The position numbers and the translations under genes were made by a program. Below, one piece after another: positions 1 through 8,541 of a stretch of DNA of 64,000 nucleotides (position 1 is the first letter of the stretch; each line of letters opens with the position of its first letter). The notes below the pieces were generated by a model. That model worked only from the letters and a program-made list of their open reading frames with translations. It was not told the origin of the DNA and ran no database searches. The DNA comes from Photobacterium jeanii (GTDB lineage: Bacteria; Pseudomonadota; Gammaproteobacteria; Enterobacterales; Vibrionaceae), in the NCBI RefSeq assembly GCF_001650345.1, contig NZ_LVHF01000026.1:39140-103139 (forward strand). The letters run 5' to 3'.

Positions 1-1
1 G

Positions 2-454
2 GGTGAAGTATCCCTAGAAAACAAACGTCTGTGCCGCGTTGCACAAGAAAGCCTGTACCTAGCGATCAAAAAAGTGAAGCCGGGTGCTAAGCTTGGTGAA
101 ATCGGTACTGCGATTCAGAAGTTCATCAAAAACGGCAACAGCCGCTTCTCAATCGTGAAAGACTTCTGTGGTCACGGTATTGGCAACGAGTTCCACGAAG
201 AGCCACAAGTGGTTCACTACAAAAACAACGACCGTACCGTACTTAAGGCTGGTATGTGTTTCACCATCGAGCCAATGATCAACGCTGGTAAATTCGGTTG
301 TATGGTTGATGACGAAGACGGTTGGACAGTTTACACCGTGGATGCCAAGAACTCGGCACAGTGGGAACACACCCTACTGGTTACCGACACTGGCTGCGAA
401 GTATTAACCCTTCGTAAGGAAGAAGACCTACCACGTTTTGTAAACAACGCGTAA
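2..454 (+). CDS. map: Methionine aminopeptidase, type I (3' part)
   Basis: Removes the initiator methionine from new cytosolic proteins. The gene enters from the left edge, so only about the last 150 residues are present. The open frame runs from base 2 to a TAA at 452-454. The pita-bread fold metal ligands are visible: the histidine of FCGHGIG, the glutamate of EPMINAG and the last glutamate of WEHTLLVTD. The order map-glnD is the same as in E. coli and other gammaproteobacteria. A strong terminator follows at once, so map is not simply co-transcribed with glnD. Identification is firm; only the missing 5' part limits it. Confidence 0.95.
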   Translation, partial: GEVSLENKRLCRVAQESLYLAIKKVKPGAKLGEIGTAIQKFIKNGNSRFSIVKDFCGHGIGNEFHEEPQVVHYKNNDRTVLKAGMCFTIEPMINAGKFGCMVDDEDGWTVYTVDAKNSAQWEHTLLVTDTGCEVLTLRKEEDLPRFVNNA

Positions 455-462
455 GTCTAAAG

Positions 463-487
463 AGCCGACCACAAGGTCGGCTTTTTT
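463..487 (+). terminator. Rho-independent terminator after map
   Basis: An 8-bp perfect stem, AGCCGACC paired with GGTCGGCT around an ACAA loop, is followed directly by a T run. It ends map and lies 25 bp before the glnD start. Confidence 0.9.
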
Positions 488-511
488 AATTTCTCTGAGA
501 CACGGATAGCA

Positions 512-3121
512 ATGACAGAATCTTTGAGCCCAAATACCAGCTCGTGCGAGCAACAAGCACTGCGCGATGAACTGGAACAATTTGCCGAGCAGCAAAAAGC
601 CCAATTCCTTGCCCATACCCCTGTGACCGAGTTGGTTTATGCCCGCTCACAATTTATCGATCGTTTGCTTACCCGTTTGTGGCGCCACTTTCAGTTTGAC
701 GCCATTCCTCGTCTTGCCTTAATTGCCGTTGGTGGTTACGGACGTGGCGAGCTTCACCCACTTTCTGACGTCGATATTCTGGTACTGAGCCAAGAACCAC
801 TCAACACCGCCACTGGTAATAAAGTCAGCGAATTTCTAACTTTACTTTGGGATCTTCGACTCGAAGTGGGTCATAGCGTACGAACCATTGAACAGTGCAT
901 TGAAATTGGCGCTGATGATCTCACCGTTGCCACCAACCTTCAGGAAGCGCGCCCTATTTGCGGCTGTACCGACACTTTTCAGCAATTAGAAGAACGTGTT
1001 CACGCGGGGGATTTTTGGCCAAGCGAAGCTTTCTATCGCGCCAAAGTCGAAGAACAAAAAACGCGTCATGCTCGCTATCACGACACCACCTATAACCTTG
1101 AGCCAGACATCAAATCTAGCCCAGGAGGACTTCGTGATATTCACACCTTAAGCTGGGTAGCTCGTCGCCACTTTGGCGCCACCAGCTTGCTTGAAATGAG
1201 CCGCTTTGGCTTTTTGACCGATGCCGAATACCGCGAATTGGTGGAATGCCAAACCGCCCTGTGGCGTATTCGCTTTGCCCTTCATATTGAACTGCGTCGC
1301 TACGACAACCGCTTAACTTTCGGTCATCAAGCGCAAGTAGCAGAACACCTAGGCTTCATCGGGGAAGGTAATCGCGGTGTTGAGATGATGATGAAAGAGT
1401 TCTACCGCACCTTGCGTCGGGTTTTGGAGCTCAACAAAATGCTATTACAGCTGTTCGATCAGGCAATTTTAAACAACACCGATGCCAGCGAAGTGATCGT
1501 GTTAAGCGAAGATTTCCAAATCCGTGGGCACTTAATCGAGGCAACCAAACCCGCGCTATTCCAAGCACGTCCAGAAACCATTTTAGATATGTGTTTGCAT
1601 GTGGCAGACAACTCCACCATTGAAGGCATTGCCGCGCCAACTCTGCGTCAGCTGCGTACCGCCCGCCGTCGCCTCAACCGTTTCTTGGTCGATATACCAG
1701 CCGCACGCGATAAATTCATGGACTTAGTTCGCCAGCCGAATGCCCTGCAAAAAGCCTTTCGCTTGATGCACCGCCACGGCATTTTGTCGTCCTACTTGCC
1801 ACAGTGGAGTCAAATCGTCGGTCAAATGCAGTTCGATCTCTTCCACGTTTATACCGTGGACGAACACAGCGTACGACTACTGAAACACCTCCATAAATTT
1901 AGCGATCCTGAGTACCGCCAACGCCACCCTATTTGTTGCGAGGTATATCCAAGGATCATCAAAAAAGAAATCCTGATCTTAGCGGCTATTTTCCACGATA
2001 TCGCCAAAGGTCGCGGTGGCGATCACTCTGAGCTAGGGGCCGTTGAAGCCTATGACTTCTGTATTTTGCACGGCTTGTCGCGCCCTGAAGCCAACATTGT
2101 CTCTTGGCTGGTTCAGCACCACTTGTTGATGTCGGTCACTGCTCAGCGTCGCGATATTTATGATCCTGAGGTAGTAACCGAATTTGCCAAAACGGTGCGC
2201 GATGAAGAGCGCTTGGACTATCTGATCTGCCTGACCGTGGCCGATATTTGCGCTACTAACCAAGACTTGTGGAACAGTTGGAAACGCACTCTATTAGCGG
2301 AACTTTATTATTCGACGCAAAAAGCCTTGCGCCGTGGGCTGGAAAATCCACCCGATATGCGTGAGCGGATCCGCCACAATCAGCAAATGGCGTCAGCAAT
2401 CCTTCGTAGCCATGGTTTCACCCCACGCGAAATCGAAGTGTTATGGCAACGTTTTAAAGCCGACTATTTCTTGCGCCACACCCACAAACAACTGGCGTGG
2501 CATGCCGAAGCGATGCTCACTCACGACCACGAAAAGCCGCTGATTTTACTCAGTAAAAAAGCAACTCGTGGCGGCACCGAAGTGTTTGTTTACTGCAAAG
2601 ACAAGCCTAAGTTGTTCTCGATTGTGGTGGCAGAGCTAGATAAGAAAAACCTGAGTGTTCATGATGCCCAGATCATGACCAGCAAAGATGGCTACGCACT
2701 TGATACTTTCATGGTACTCGACCCAACCGGGAAAGCCTTACCAGAAAACCGCCATAACACGGTGCGTCGCGCACTGGTGAATGCACTCACGCACATGAAG
2801 TCGGATCGCAAAAAGAAACGCGCCCCACGTAAATTGTTGCATTTCAATGTGCCAACCAAGGTGGAATTCTTACCAACTAAAACGGGTAAGAAAACCATGA
2901 TCGAGTTAGTGGCGCTAGATATGCCGGGGCTACTGGCTAAGGTCGGGGCCGTGTTTGCCAAACTGCATATCAGCTTGCAAGCTGCGAAAATTACTACCAT
3001 TGGCGAGCGAGCAGAAGACTTTTTTATTGTGGTCAACGAGCAAGGTAGTCAGCTTACTAAGGAAGAGCAACAAGCCCTGAAAACAGCCTTGATTGCTAAG
3101 TTGGATCACCACGAAAAGTAA
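512..3121 (+). CDS. glnD: Bifunctional [protein-PII] uridylyltransferase / uridylyl-removing enzyme
   Basis: Primary nitrogen sensor: it uridylylates PII proteins when glutamine is low and removes UMP when glutamine is high. At 869 residues it is the usual length. Domains in order: nucleotidyltransferase with GGYGRGE at about residue 74 and the metal-binding SDVDIL just after; a linker; an HD phosphohydrolase with FHDIAKGRGGDH near residue 495, needed for UMP removal; and two C-terminal ACT domains (about 690 and 795 onward, the latter with DMPGLLAKVG) that bind glutamine. All catalytic motifs look intact. It sits between map and yaeH as in enterobacteria, although dapD, which lies between them there, is 40 kb away here. 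Confidence 0.97.
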   Translation: MTESLSPNTSSCEQQALRDELEQFAEQQKAQFLAHTPVTELVYARSQFIDRLLTRLWRHFQFDAIPRLALIAVGGYGRGELHPLSDVDILVLSQEPLNTATGNKVSEFLTLLWDLRLEVGHSVRTIEQCIEIGADDLTVATNLQEARPICGCTDTFQQLEERVHAGDFWPSEAFYRAKVEEQKTRHARYHDTTYNLEPDIKSSPGGLRDIHTLSWVARRHFGATSLLEMSRFGFLTDAEYRELVECQTALWRIRFALHIELRRYDNRLTFGHQAQVAEHLGFIGEGNRGVEMMMKEFYRTLRRVLELNKMLLQLFDQAILNNTDASEVIVLSEDFQIRGHLIEATKPALFQARPETILDMCLHVADNSTIEGIAAPTLRQLRTARRRLNRFLVDIPAARDKFMDLVRQPNALQKAFRLMHRHGILSSYLPQWSQIVGQMQFDLFHVYTVDEHSVRLLKHLHKFSDPEYRQRHPICCEVYPRIIKKEILILAAIFHDIAKGRGGDHSELGAVEAYDFCILHGLSRPEANIVSWLVQHHLLMSVTAQRRDIYDPEVVTEFAKTVRDEERLDYLICLTVADICATNQDLWNSWKRTLLAELYYSTQKALRRGLENPPDMRERIRHNQQMASAILRSHGFTPREIEVLWQRFKADYFLRHTHKQLAWHAEAMLTHDHEKPLILLSKKATRGGTEVFVYCKDKPKLFSIVVAELDKKNLSVHDAQIMTSKDGYALDTFMVLDPTGKALPENRHNTVRRALVNALTHMKSDRKKKRAPRKLLHFNVPTKVEFLPTKTGKKTMIELVALDMPGLLAKVGAVFAKLHISLQAAKITTIGERAEDFFIVVNEQGSQLTKEEQQALKTALIAKLDHHEK

Positions 3122-3148
3122 CCTCGTCTTCACGACACTCATCAATCT

Positions 3149-3183
3149 ATCCCTTAGTCTGCGCACTTATCAGACTAAGGGAT
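3149..3183 (+). terminator. Hairpin after glnD (probable terminator)
   Basis: A 13-bp perfect stem, ATCCCTTAGTCTG with its complement around a 9-nt loop, lies 27 bp past the glnD stop. The downstream T run is weak (CTTGTCC), so it may act as a transcript-end stabiliser or an inefficient terminator. Confidence 0.5.
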
Positions 3184-3289
3184 CTTGTCCACATATCCCA
3201 CCCGCAACACAAGCACCTTTGCTACAAACTTGCTACATTATTTGAACAAAGCGCACCTTTTATAACCTCTCCTACATCATGAGGCCTCT

Positions 3290-3670
3290 ATGTATCCAAA
3301 CCTCAAAAGCATCGGCATCGAAGTCCCTGAAACCATCGAACGCTACAGTCTGCGCCAAGAAGCAGCGAACGATATCTTAAAAATCTACTTCAAAAAGAAA
3401 AAAGGCGAACTGTTTGCCAAAAGCTTAAAGTTTAAGTTTCCGCGCCAACGTAAGTCTGTGGTGGTTAACAGTGGCAATCGTGAATACAAAGAGATCACCG
3501 AAATCAATCGCAGCCTCACCCATGTGATTGACGAGCTTGATATCCTAACCAAGAAAAAACACACTGAAGTCGATGTAAAGAAAAAGATTTTAAGCGACTT
3601 ACGCCACTTAGAGCAGGTAGTTAGCCACAAGATCGCCGAAATTGAAGCTGATTTAGAAAAGCTAAAGTGA
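3290..3670 (+). CDS. yaeH: UPF0325 family protein YaeH
   Basis: Small conserved gammaproteobacterial protein of unknown function. Its 126 residues match the E. coli YaeH pattern throughout: an N-terminal [14 protein letters not shown], then [28 protein letters not shown] and the C-terminal [17 protein letters not shown]. It is lysine-rich and predicted mostly helical, with no signal peptide or membrane segment. In E. coli yaeH is also in the map-glnD-dapD neighbourhood, which supports orthology. No function can be assigned from sequence. Confidence 0.9.
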   Translation: MYPNLKSIGIEVPETIERYSLRQEAANDILKIYFKKKKGELFAKSLKFKFPRQRKSVVVNSGNREYKEITEINRSLTHVIDELDILTKKKHTEVDVKKKILSDLRHLEQVVSHKIAEIEADLEKLK

Positions 3671-3687
3671 TACTCCTAAAAGACAAA

Positions 3688-3708
3688 CGCCACCCTGAGA
3701 GGGTGGCG
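3688..3708. terminator. Bidirectional hairpin between yaeH and yqcA
   Basis: A 9-bp stem, CGCCACCCT / AGGGTGGCG with a 3-nt loop, lies between two convergent genes. The T-rich side is on the minus strand (GTTTGTCTTTT), so it most likely terminates the yqcC-truC-yqcA transcript and perhaps yaeH as well. Confidence 0.7.
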
Positions 3709-3738
3709 TAAATAGCGGTAATTATAATACTTTGGATA

Positions 3739-4194
3739 CTAAGCGACTTTCTGTAATAACCCACCAAGCCAAGGCAACACCACTTCTAACGCATCAAAGT
3801 TAATGCACGCATCAACATCCAATCGCGGTGCAACCGGCTTAGCTTGTATTTGGCTAAGCAGCTCATCAAACTGACGACCACCACCACAATAGCGATCTTC
3901 ACCATAACTAGAATCCCCTAGCGCAATAACGCCGTAGCGAAGTGCTGGCATAAGAGGAAATTGATCATTTAGAGCGGTATAAAGTGGAAGCAGATTTTCG
4001 GGAATTTCCCCCTGCCCTGTGGTGGAAGAAACCACCAGCACCATGTCTTGTTGGTAAGCGACAAAATCTTCCAACGTCGGTTCAGTGTAAACCTCGCTCT
4101 GATGTCCACTTTCTCGCAACTTAGCCGCGACCTCGAACGCCACGTCTTCAGCGCCACCAAATACCGATCCTACAAAAATGCCTACTTTTGCCAT
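3739..4194 (-). CDS. yqcA: Flavodoxin-like protein YqcA
   Basis: Short-chain flavodoxin expected to bind FMN and carry electrons; its physiological partner is not established. The 151 residues show the phosphate-binding loop region (GSVFGGAED, near residue 9), the STTGQGEIPENL segment typical of this family, and ALGDSSYG lining the flavin. It is the last gene of a yqcC-truC-yqcA cluster, in the same order as E. coli, which separates it from the related MioC. The start has MAKVGIFVGS, as in the family. Confidence 0.9.
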   Translation of the reverse strand: MAKVGIFVGSVFGGAEDVAFEVAAKLRESGHQSEVYTEPTLEDFVAYQQDMVLVVSSTTGQGEIPENLLPLYTALNDQFPLMPALRYGVIALGDSSYGEDRYCGGGRQFDELLSQIQAKPVAPRLDVDACINFDALEVVLPWLGGLLQKVA

Positions 4195-4288
4195 CGCGTC
4201 CTCGCTTAACCTAAAGGTATGTTTTTACTCCCTTAGTTATAGAGTGGTTGCCAATGGCAAAAGTTGCAAATCCCGCTCAGTATTCAAT

Positions 4289-5029
4289 TTAATCTGCTGG
4301 TGCCATCAAAGATACCGGCCAATCAAACGCTGTCATTACCCGCAGCCACGCTTCATCAACCGAGGCGCGAATATCTAACGCTTCACCTGTGATCGGGTGG
4401 TCAAACTGCAAACGCGATGCGTGCAGCATCAAGCGATGGCAATCGTAGTTTTGGCGGAACATCCGGTTATGACGACCATCGCCATGGTTCACATCACCAA
4501 TAATGTGATGGCTTAAGTGGTGCATGTGGCGACGAAGCTGATGCTTACGCCCTGTCTCAGGCTTCATCTCAACCAAGCAGTAACGGCTGGTGTTATAACG
4601 CCCAACAGGAATATCCGTTTCAACGGTTGCCACCGGGCGATAAGCCGTCACAGCTTCTTGCGCTTCTTGTTCTTCACTCGCATGTTTGTCGGCGATTTTA
4701 TCCAGCTCTTTTTTCAGCGGGTAATCAAGCACCGCCGCCTCTTTGATCCAACCGCGAACAACCGCATGGTAAGTTTTATGAATATCGCGACCAGCAAACA
4801 ACGGCATCATTTGCGCTGCAATTTCACTCGACAAAGCAAAGATCAATACTCCCGAGGTTGGGCGATCCAAACGGTGAAGCGGGAACACGTGTTGACCAAG
4901 TTGATCGCGCAATGTCTGCATTACAAATTGAGTTTCATGGCTATCTAACCACGAGCGATGCACCAACATCCCCGCAGGTTTATTCACTGCCACTAAGTAT
5001 TCGTCTTGGAATAAAATTTCGAGTTCCAT
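4289..5029 (-). CDS. truC: tRNA pseudouridine(65) synthase TruC
   Basis: Isomerises U65 of certain tRNAs (Ile and Asp in E. coli) to pseudouridine. It is an RluA-family enzyme with the catalytic motif HRLDRPTSGVL, in which the first aspartate is the nucleophile, and the conserved KTGRKHQLRRH-like region (here PETGRKHQLRRH). The ATG at 5029 gives MELEILFQDE, matching the E. coli N terminus. An in-frame GTG at 5038 overlaps the yqcC stop and would add three residues. The tight coupling to yqcC is as in enterobacteria. Confidence 0.94.
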   Translation of the reverse strand: MELEILFQDEYLVAVNKPAGMLVHRSWLDSHETQFVMQTLRDQLGQHVFPLHRLDRPTSGVLIFALSSEIAAQMMPLFAGRDIHKTYHAVVRGWIKEAAVLDYPLKKELDKIADKHASEEQEAQEAVTAYRPVATVETDIPVGRYNTSRYCLVEMKPETGRKHQLRRHMHHLSHHIIGDVNHGDGRHNRMFRQNYDCHRLMLHASRLQFDHPITGEALDIRASVDEAWLRVMTAFDWPVSLMAPAD

Positions 5030-5034
5030 TGCAC

Positions 5035-5355
5035 TCACTTTTGCTTCATTAAGTTATCGAACTCGCGGCACACCGCGAAGATTGCCAAACCACCTTGTTC
5101 CTCTTTCATTGCTTCTTCAACGTAAGGGGCAATTTCAAACTGAGTCGGTAATGGCAGCCCAAGTTGCACCAACTGGTGCATCTTAGGAATGAAAATCCAT
5201 TGCAGCCACTCGGCGCAGCGTAAAGTATCAATCGCGAACGGCTCCACACTCGCTAAGGCAGCCTCACTCGGTGGCACTGTTTGCCATTGCTGATGCTGCT
5301 GCATGGTGTGCTGCAATTGTTCAAGTAACCGCTGGCAATGCTGATATTTGTCCAC
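5035..5355 (-). CDS. yqcC: YqcC family protein
   Basis: Conserved 106-residue cytosolic protein of unknown function, rich in glutamine and histidine near the N terminus and predicted all-helical. The pattern of CAEWLQWIFIPKM followed by LPTQFEIAPYVEEA is characteristic of YqcC. It is the first gene of the yqcC-truC-yqcA cluster. In E. coli yqcC lies next to csrB and syd; here the CsrB-type genes and syd are a few kb away, so the neighbourhood is partly kept. Confidence 0.88.
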   Translation of the reverse strand: MDKYQHCQRLLEQLQHTMQQHQQWQTVPPSEAALASVEPFAIDTLRCAEWLQWIFIPKMHQLVQLGLPLPTQFEIAPYVEEAMKEEQGGLAIFAVCREFDNLMKQK

Positions 5356-5583
5356 CGTTTTCTCTCCGCTTGGCTGACGTTGGCGCGCAAGGATACCACC
5401 TCCCGTCGCCCTTCCCTAGGGTTAACAACCCAACCACAGCTTGAACCTTGCTCACCAAGCACTCAAAGCCCTTGATATTTCGCTCAACTCCCCCAATCTC
5501 CATAGTTGCAAGCTAAGAAATTACCGCTGAAACCCGCACCTTGAGGTGGCATAATCGGGGTTCACTTCTGGAGTAACTAAAAG

Positions 5584-6633
5584 ATGTCCATGGATAACTT
5601 TCATACCCTGACCCAGCTACTAGACAACGCGGGTTGCCAATACAAGATCTTTGATTTAGGCCGCCGTGTGGCTGAAATCGACATAGCGCAATTTAAAGCG
5701 GTGGAAGATAACCGCCAACCTTATCCATGGCCGCTTCAGCAGCACGCGCATTTATCCATTTCCTTCTGGCAACCGGGAAATGCACCTTGGATCTGGTTCT
5801 TACGCTTACCGCTTGATGAGCGCGGTCTACTCAAACAAGCCGCTGTGGGTGATTTCATCAAATACGTGATTGAAGCGATGGGGGCGACACTCAATAGCGA
5901 GCCAACCGAAGAAGAGCAGGAAAAACTGGCGGCAAACCCGTACACCTTCAAGCCTAACGATGACAAGATGGCGATTTTCCATGCCCAGCTTCGTCAGCGT
6001 TTATCGCTTTCAGCAAGCCAATATTATGAGCATGCTCAACACTACCTCACTGGCGATCTTGGCTGGGATAAGTGGCAAGGCGTCGGTCTACAAGGTCTCG
6101 CTGATGTATGTGCACGCATGAAGCAAGAAAATAACACTACCTTGCTGCGCAAAGGGATCAACAAGCTGCCAATGACACCACTGTACGCGCTACTTGGCTG
6201 CTTAGAACACTGCGAGCTACCCGTGACCTTAGCTGAGCGCTTGCAAGAGCGTTTAACGCTGGAGTGCGAACAAGCCGATCCGGATCTGTTTTTGATTGCA
6301 GCGCTATTGCGTGCGATGTCTGGGGTTGAACCTGAGCTGCTGACCAAAGCATTACAAGGCGTACTCGCAAAACCAGCAATGTGCCACCCTGAAGTGTTAG
6401 TCGCGATTGCAGGCCGCTGTTGGAATGGGTTATCTACCCCTGAAATGGCTGCCGAGTTTTTGCTACGTTTAGCGCAAACTCAAGATCAAACGCTATTTAA
6501 TCAACTGTTTGCCGATTTGGTTATGCTGCCACTACTGCGCGGTATCATGCTACAAGTACTTCATAGCCAAGCAAATCCTGAGCTTGTAGCGGCAATCACT
6601 CAGCTACAGCAAGCCACGCGAACGGGCAAGTAA
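5584..6633 (+). CDS. DUF3549 family protein
   Basis: Conserved Vibrionaceae protein of 349 residues with no known function. The start at 5584 has a GGAG about 10 nt upstream. It has a tryptophan-rich N-terminal part with WPLQQHAHLSISFW and WIWFLRLPLDERG, and a long helical C-terminal part. There is no signal peptide or membrane span. A DUF3301 membrane protein follows 37 bp downstream on the same strand, so the two probably form an operon. Confidence 0.8.
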   Translation: MSMDNFHTLTQLLDNAGCQYKIFDLGRRVAEIDIAQFKAVEDNRQPYPWPLQQHAHLSISFWQPGNAPWIWFLRLPLDERGLLKQAAVGDFIKYVIEAMGATLNSEPTEEEQEKLAANPYTFKPNDDKMAIFHAQLRQRLSLSASQYYEHAQHYLTGDLGWDKWQGVGLQGLADVCARMKQENNTTLLRKGINKLPMTPLYALLGCLEHCELPVTLAERLQERLTLECEQADPDLFLIAALLRAMSGVEPELLTKALQGVLAKPAMCHPEVLVAIAGRCWNGLSTPEMAAEFLLRLAQTQDQTLFNQLFADLVMLPLLRGIMLQVLHSQANPELVAAITQLQQATRTGK

Positions 6634-6670
6634 ACCCACTCATTCACCCAGAAGGGCAAGGAAGTAAGCA

Positions 6671-6985
6671 ATGTCAGATTTGATATGGATTATGTTAGTT
6701 GCCCTTGGTGGCTTTTTATTTTGGCAGCAACGTCGCCAAACCGAGCTCGCCCAACGCTTTATTGAACAACGCTGCGAGCGGTTAGGGTTACAACTGCTGA
6801 GCATTGCACGCGGCTCTCACCAGCTTCGCGACGATACAAAATGGAACTGGCATACCGTGTATTGGTTTGAGTTTTCTGCCAATGGGCAAGACTATTACCA
6901 AGGTTACATCATTATGAAAGGGTTTCGCCCGCAGCGTTTCCATGTGCCACCGCATCACATGCCCGATATTGGTGAAGAATATTAA
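6671..6985 (+). CDS. DUF3301 family membrane protein
   Basis: A 104-residue protein with one N-terminal transmembrane helix (about residues 3-20, LIWIMLVALGGFLFW) followed by an arginine-rich cytoplasmic stretch and a small C-terminal domain rich in W and Y (KWNWHTVYWFEFS). It belongs to the DUF3301 family of vibrios. Its function is unknown. It is probably co-transcribed with the upstream DUF3549 gene and ended by the terminator at 7007-7033. Confidence 0.8.
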   Translation: MSDLIWIMLVALGGFLFWQQRRQTELAQRFIEQRCERLGLQLLSIARGSHQLRDDTKWNWHTVYWFEFSANGQDYYQGYIIMKGFRPQRFHVPPHHMPDIGEEY

Positions 6986-7006
6986 TAATCGCCAAACGAC
7001 AGATAC

Positions 7007-7033
7007 AAAAAAAGCAGCCTAGGCTGCTTTTTT
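7007..7033 (+). terminator. Terminator after the DUF3301 gene
   Basis: A-run, then AAAAGCAGCC paired with GGCTGCTTTT, then T-run. It is symmetric, so it could stop transcription from either side, including read-through from the minus-strand csrB genes. Confidence 0.9.
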
Positions 7034-7136
7034 CATAAGATATTGGTGATAAAGCCGATGATCAAAAACTTTTTCGCCAACATCAATACCAGTCTGTCTT
7101 GGTATATGACACGACATTCACGCCCGCTCCTTCCCC

Positions 7137-7167
7137 AAAAAGAGCGGGCGCGACTTGCGTCGCGCCC
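7137..7167 (-). terminator. Terminator of csrB copy 1
   Basis: On the minus strand a 9-bp stem GGGCGCGAC / GTCGCGCCC with a 4-nt loop is followed by CGCTCTTTTT. An alternative 9-bp stem, CGCCCGCTC at 7121-7129 with GAGCGGGCG at 7142-7150, overlaps it and could compete. Confidence 0.9.
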
Positions 7168-7576
7168 TTAGGTCTTACTTGCAGCAATCCGGCTACTATG
7201 GTGCTCCCTGCATCCTTCCGTTGAATCGCTGTAATCCTTCAGCGCTATCCCTTAAATCTTCTTCCTGAAGTTGTCCTTGGCCTTACCCTGACCCGTCGAA
7301 TCATCCTGCTTCGACTCTCTTCTCCTTCCTGGAGGTGTCCTTTACTTCGTCCTGAAGTGTTCCTTTATGCCTCAATCCTAGAGGTGTCCCTAACTTCATC
7401 CTGAAGTGGTCCATTTGTCATCCTGACTAGTAAGCTATCCTCGCCTACCTTTACCGATCCCTTCGGTGTCCCTTCACAGTCCTTGTTCGACATATCATCC
7501 TGATACACCGGTCTCTTCCTGAGACAGCCTTAATCCTTGGCTAATTTCCTGTTCCGTTCCGTCAGTTCCTTCCGAC
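7137..7576 (-). ncRNA. csrB: CsrB-type regulatory RNA, copy 1
   Basis: Noncoding RNA of about 440 nt that binds many copies of the translational regulator CsrA (RsmA) and so antagonises it. Read on the minus strand it carries about 31 GGA triplets, many as AGGA in the loops of short hairpins (for example CTTCAGGATGAAG); about 7 would be expected by chance. The predicted 5' end GTCGGAAGGA resembles the start of E. coli CsrB. A -10 element TAATCT lies at 7584-7589, a VarA/GacA-type palindrome about 180 bp upstream, and a GC-rich terminator at 7137-7167. There is no credible open frame. E. coli csrB also lies in the syd-yqcC interval. Exact ends are inferred by comparison with copy 2. Confidence 0.9.
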
Positions 7577-7583
7577 ACCAATA

Positions 7584-7589
7584 AGATTA
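7584..7589 (-). promoter_or_regulatory. -10 element of csrB copy 1
   Basis: TAATCT on the minus strand, 8 nt before the inferred start at 7576. It aligns with TAATAT at the same place in copy 2. No good -35 is seen, as expected for a promoter that needs an activator. Confidence 0.6.
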
Positions 7590-7744
7590 CGCCGATCTAC
7601 GGCAGATAGTAGCTACCTTGAGACAATTTCTTTTCCTGCTGACAAAAAGAAATCCATTACAAAACAACCAAGACCTTATTTATCAGCAACTTACAAATAT
7701 AACCTTCTCATTTGCGACAGCAATTTCTTCGTATTTCCCACAGC

Positions 7745-7766
7745 TTTGTAAGAGATCTCTCACAAG
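7745..7766 (-). promoter_or_regulatory. VarA/GacA/UvrY-type upstream activating site of csrB copy 1
   Basis: The imperfect palindrome TGTAAGAGATCTCTCACA matches the known GacA/UvrY/VarA box (TGTAAG-N6-CTTACA) closely. The same sequence with the same CCCACAGC flank occurs before copy 2. Its centre is 180 bp from the inferred start in both cases. Confidence 0.85.
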
Positions 7767-7855
7767 GCGATCAGAGATAATGTCATAACGACGACTTGTC
7801 ACCTCACTAGCCACATTCTTACCACAGCATTAATTATCAAAGACTTACGATAAAA

Positions 7856-7871
7856 CGTGAGATAAATCACA
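7856..7871. promoter_or_regulatory. Candidate CRP site upstream of csrB copy 1
   Basis: CGTGA-GATAAA-TCACA differs from the CRP core TGTGA-N6-TCACA at one base. It is about 287 bp upstream of the inferred csrB start. CRP represses csrB/csrC expression in E. coli, so a role is plausible, but a single near match may be chance. Copy 2 keeps only the TCACA half in the equivalent place (CTCACAACTAC at 8799). Confidence 0.35.
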
Positions 7872-7971
7872 ACTACGACGCATCGAAACAGGGGGCAGAA
7901 ATAGTAAAAGTGGAGGAAAAGCGTTAAGCCAATAGAGAATTTAAGAGGGAGAAAATTTAATAATGTTACTG

Positions 7972-8015
7972 AGAGATTAGAGATTAGAGATTAGAGATTA
8001 GAGATTAGAGATTAG
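7972..8015. repeat. Heptanucleotide tandem repeat (AGAGATT, six copies)
   Basis: Six exact copies of AGAGATT plus a partial one lie between the terminator of csrB copy 2 and the upstream region of copy 1. It is outside any coding frame. Such short perfect arrays often vary in copy number between strains; a regulatory role is not shown. Confidence 0.95.
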
Positions 8016-8024
8016 CATCCAGCT

Positions 8025-8056
8025 AAAAAAGAACGGGCGCAACATCCGTTGCGCCC
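8025..8056 (-). terminator. Terminator of csrB copy 2
   Basis: The minus-strand stem GGGCGCAAC / GTTGCGCCC has a 4-nt loop and is followed by CGTTCTTTTTT. The stem has drifted from copy 1 with compensating changes (GCGAC/GTCGC in copy 1, GCAAC/GTTGC here), which supports its pairing. Confidence 0.88.
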
Positions 8057-8506
8057 TTAGGTCTTACTTGCAGCCGTCCCGCTACTATGGTGCTCCCTGC
8101 ATCAATCCTTGATCTGCTTTTTTGTTCCTAAGCGTAATTCCTAATCTCTATCCTAGAGTTGTCCTTCGGCAGTTCCTTGGCCCGTCGAATCATCCTGTTT
8201 CGACTCTCTCTCCTTCCTGGAGGTATCCATTACTTCTTCCTGAAGTATTCCCTTATGCCTCCATCCTAGAGGTGTTCCTTTACTTCATCCTGAAGTGCTT
8301 CCTTATCCTCCGTCCTAGAGGTGTTCCTTTACTTCGTCCTGAAGTTGTCCTTTCGTATCCTTACCGCCAGCATCCTGCTCGCTCAATCTATCCGTAGATT
8401 ATCCTTGGCGTTCCTCGCCAGTTAGCATCCTCGCTAACTTCCCTCATCCTAAGGTCGGCTTGTTCCAAAAGCCGTTTCCAAGTTCCCATGCCAGTGTCCC
8501 TCTGAC
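8025..8506 (-). ncRNA. csrB: CsrB-type regulatory RNA, copy 2
   Basis: Second CsrA-sequestering RNA, about 482 nt, in tandem with copy 1 and on the same strand. It has about 38 GGA triplets on the minus strand, many in AGGA loops of hairpins made by repeated CTTCAGGATGAAG- and CTCTAGGA-like units. Its start region GTCAGAGGGACACTGG aligns with copy 1 and with E. coli CsrB. The 3' portion (CAGGGAGCACCATAGTAGC, then CAAGTAAGACCTAAGGGCGC) is nearly identical to copy 1, including the terminator stem. The middle has diverged in sequence but kept the GGA-hairpin pattern. No protein-coding frame is supported. Confidence 0.9.
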
Positions 8507-8513
8507 ATGGTTA

Positions 8514-8541
8514 ATATTACGTTTTTCACGGGTCGCCACAA
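8514..8541 (-). promoter_or_regulatory. Core promoter of csrB copy 2
   Basis: On the minus strand TTGTGG (8536-8541), a 16-bp spacer, then TAATAT (8514-8519), placing the start near 8506. Confidence 0.6.

Noticed and set aside
2692..3036. 114-residue minus-strand open frame within glnD
   Set aside because: Antisense to the conserved ACT domains of glnD; no binding site or known family.
7972..8015. Possible CRISPR-like array
   Set aside because: The unit is 7 bp without spacers; it is a simple tandem repeat.
8122..8397. 91-residue open frame on the plus strand
   Set aside because: It lies antisense within the csrB2 RNA gene. Its Pro/Leu/Ser-rich product reflects the repeated TCCT units, and there is no ribosome binding site.
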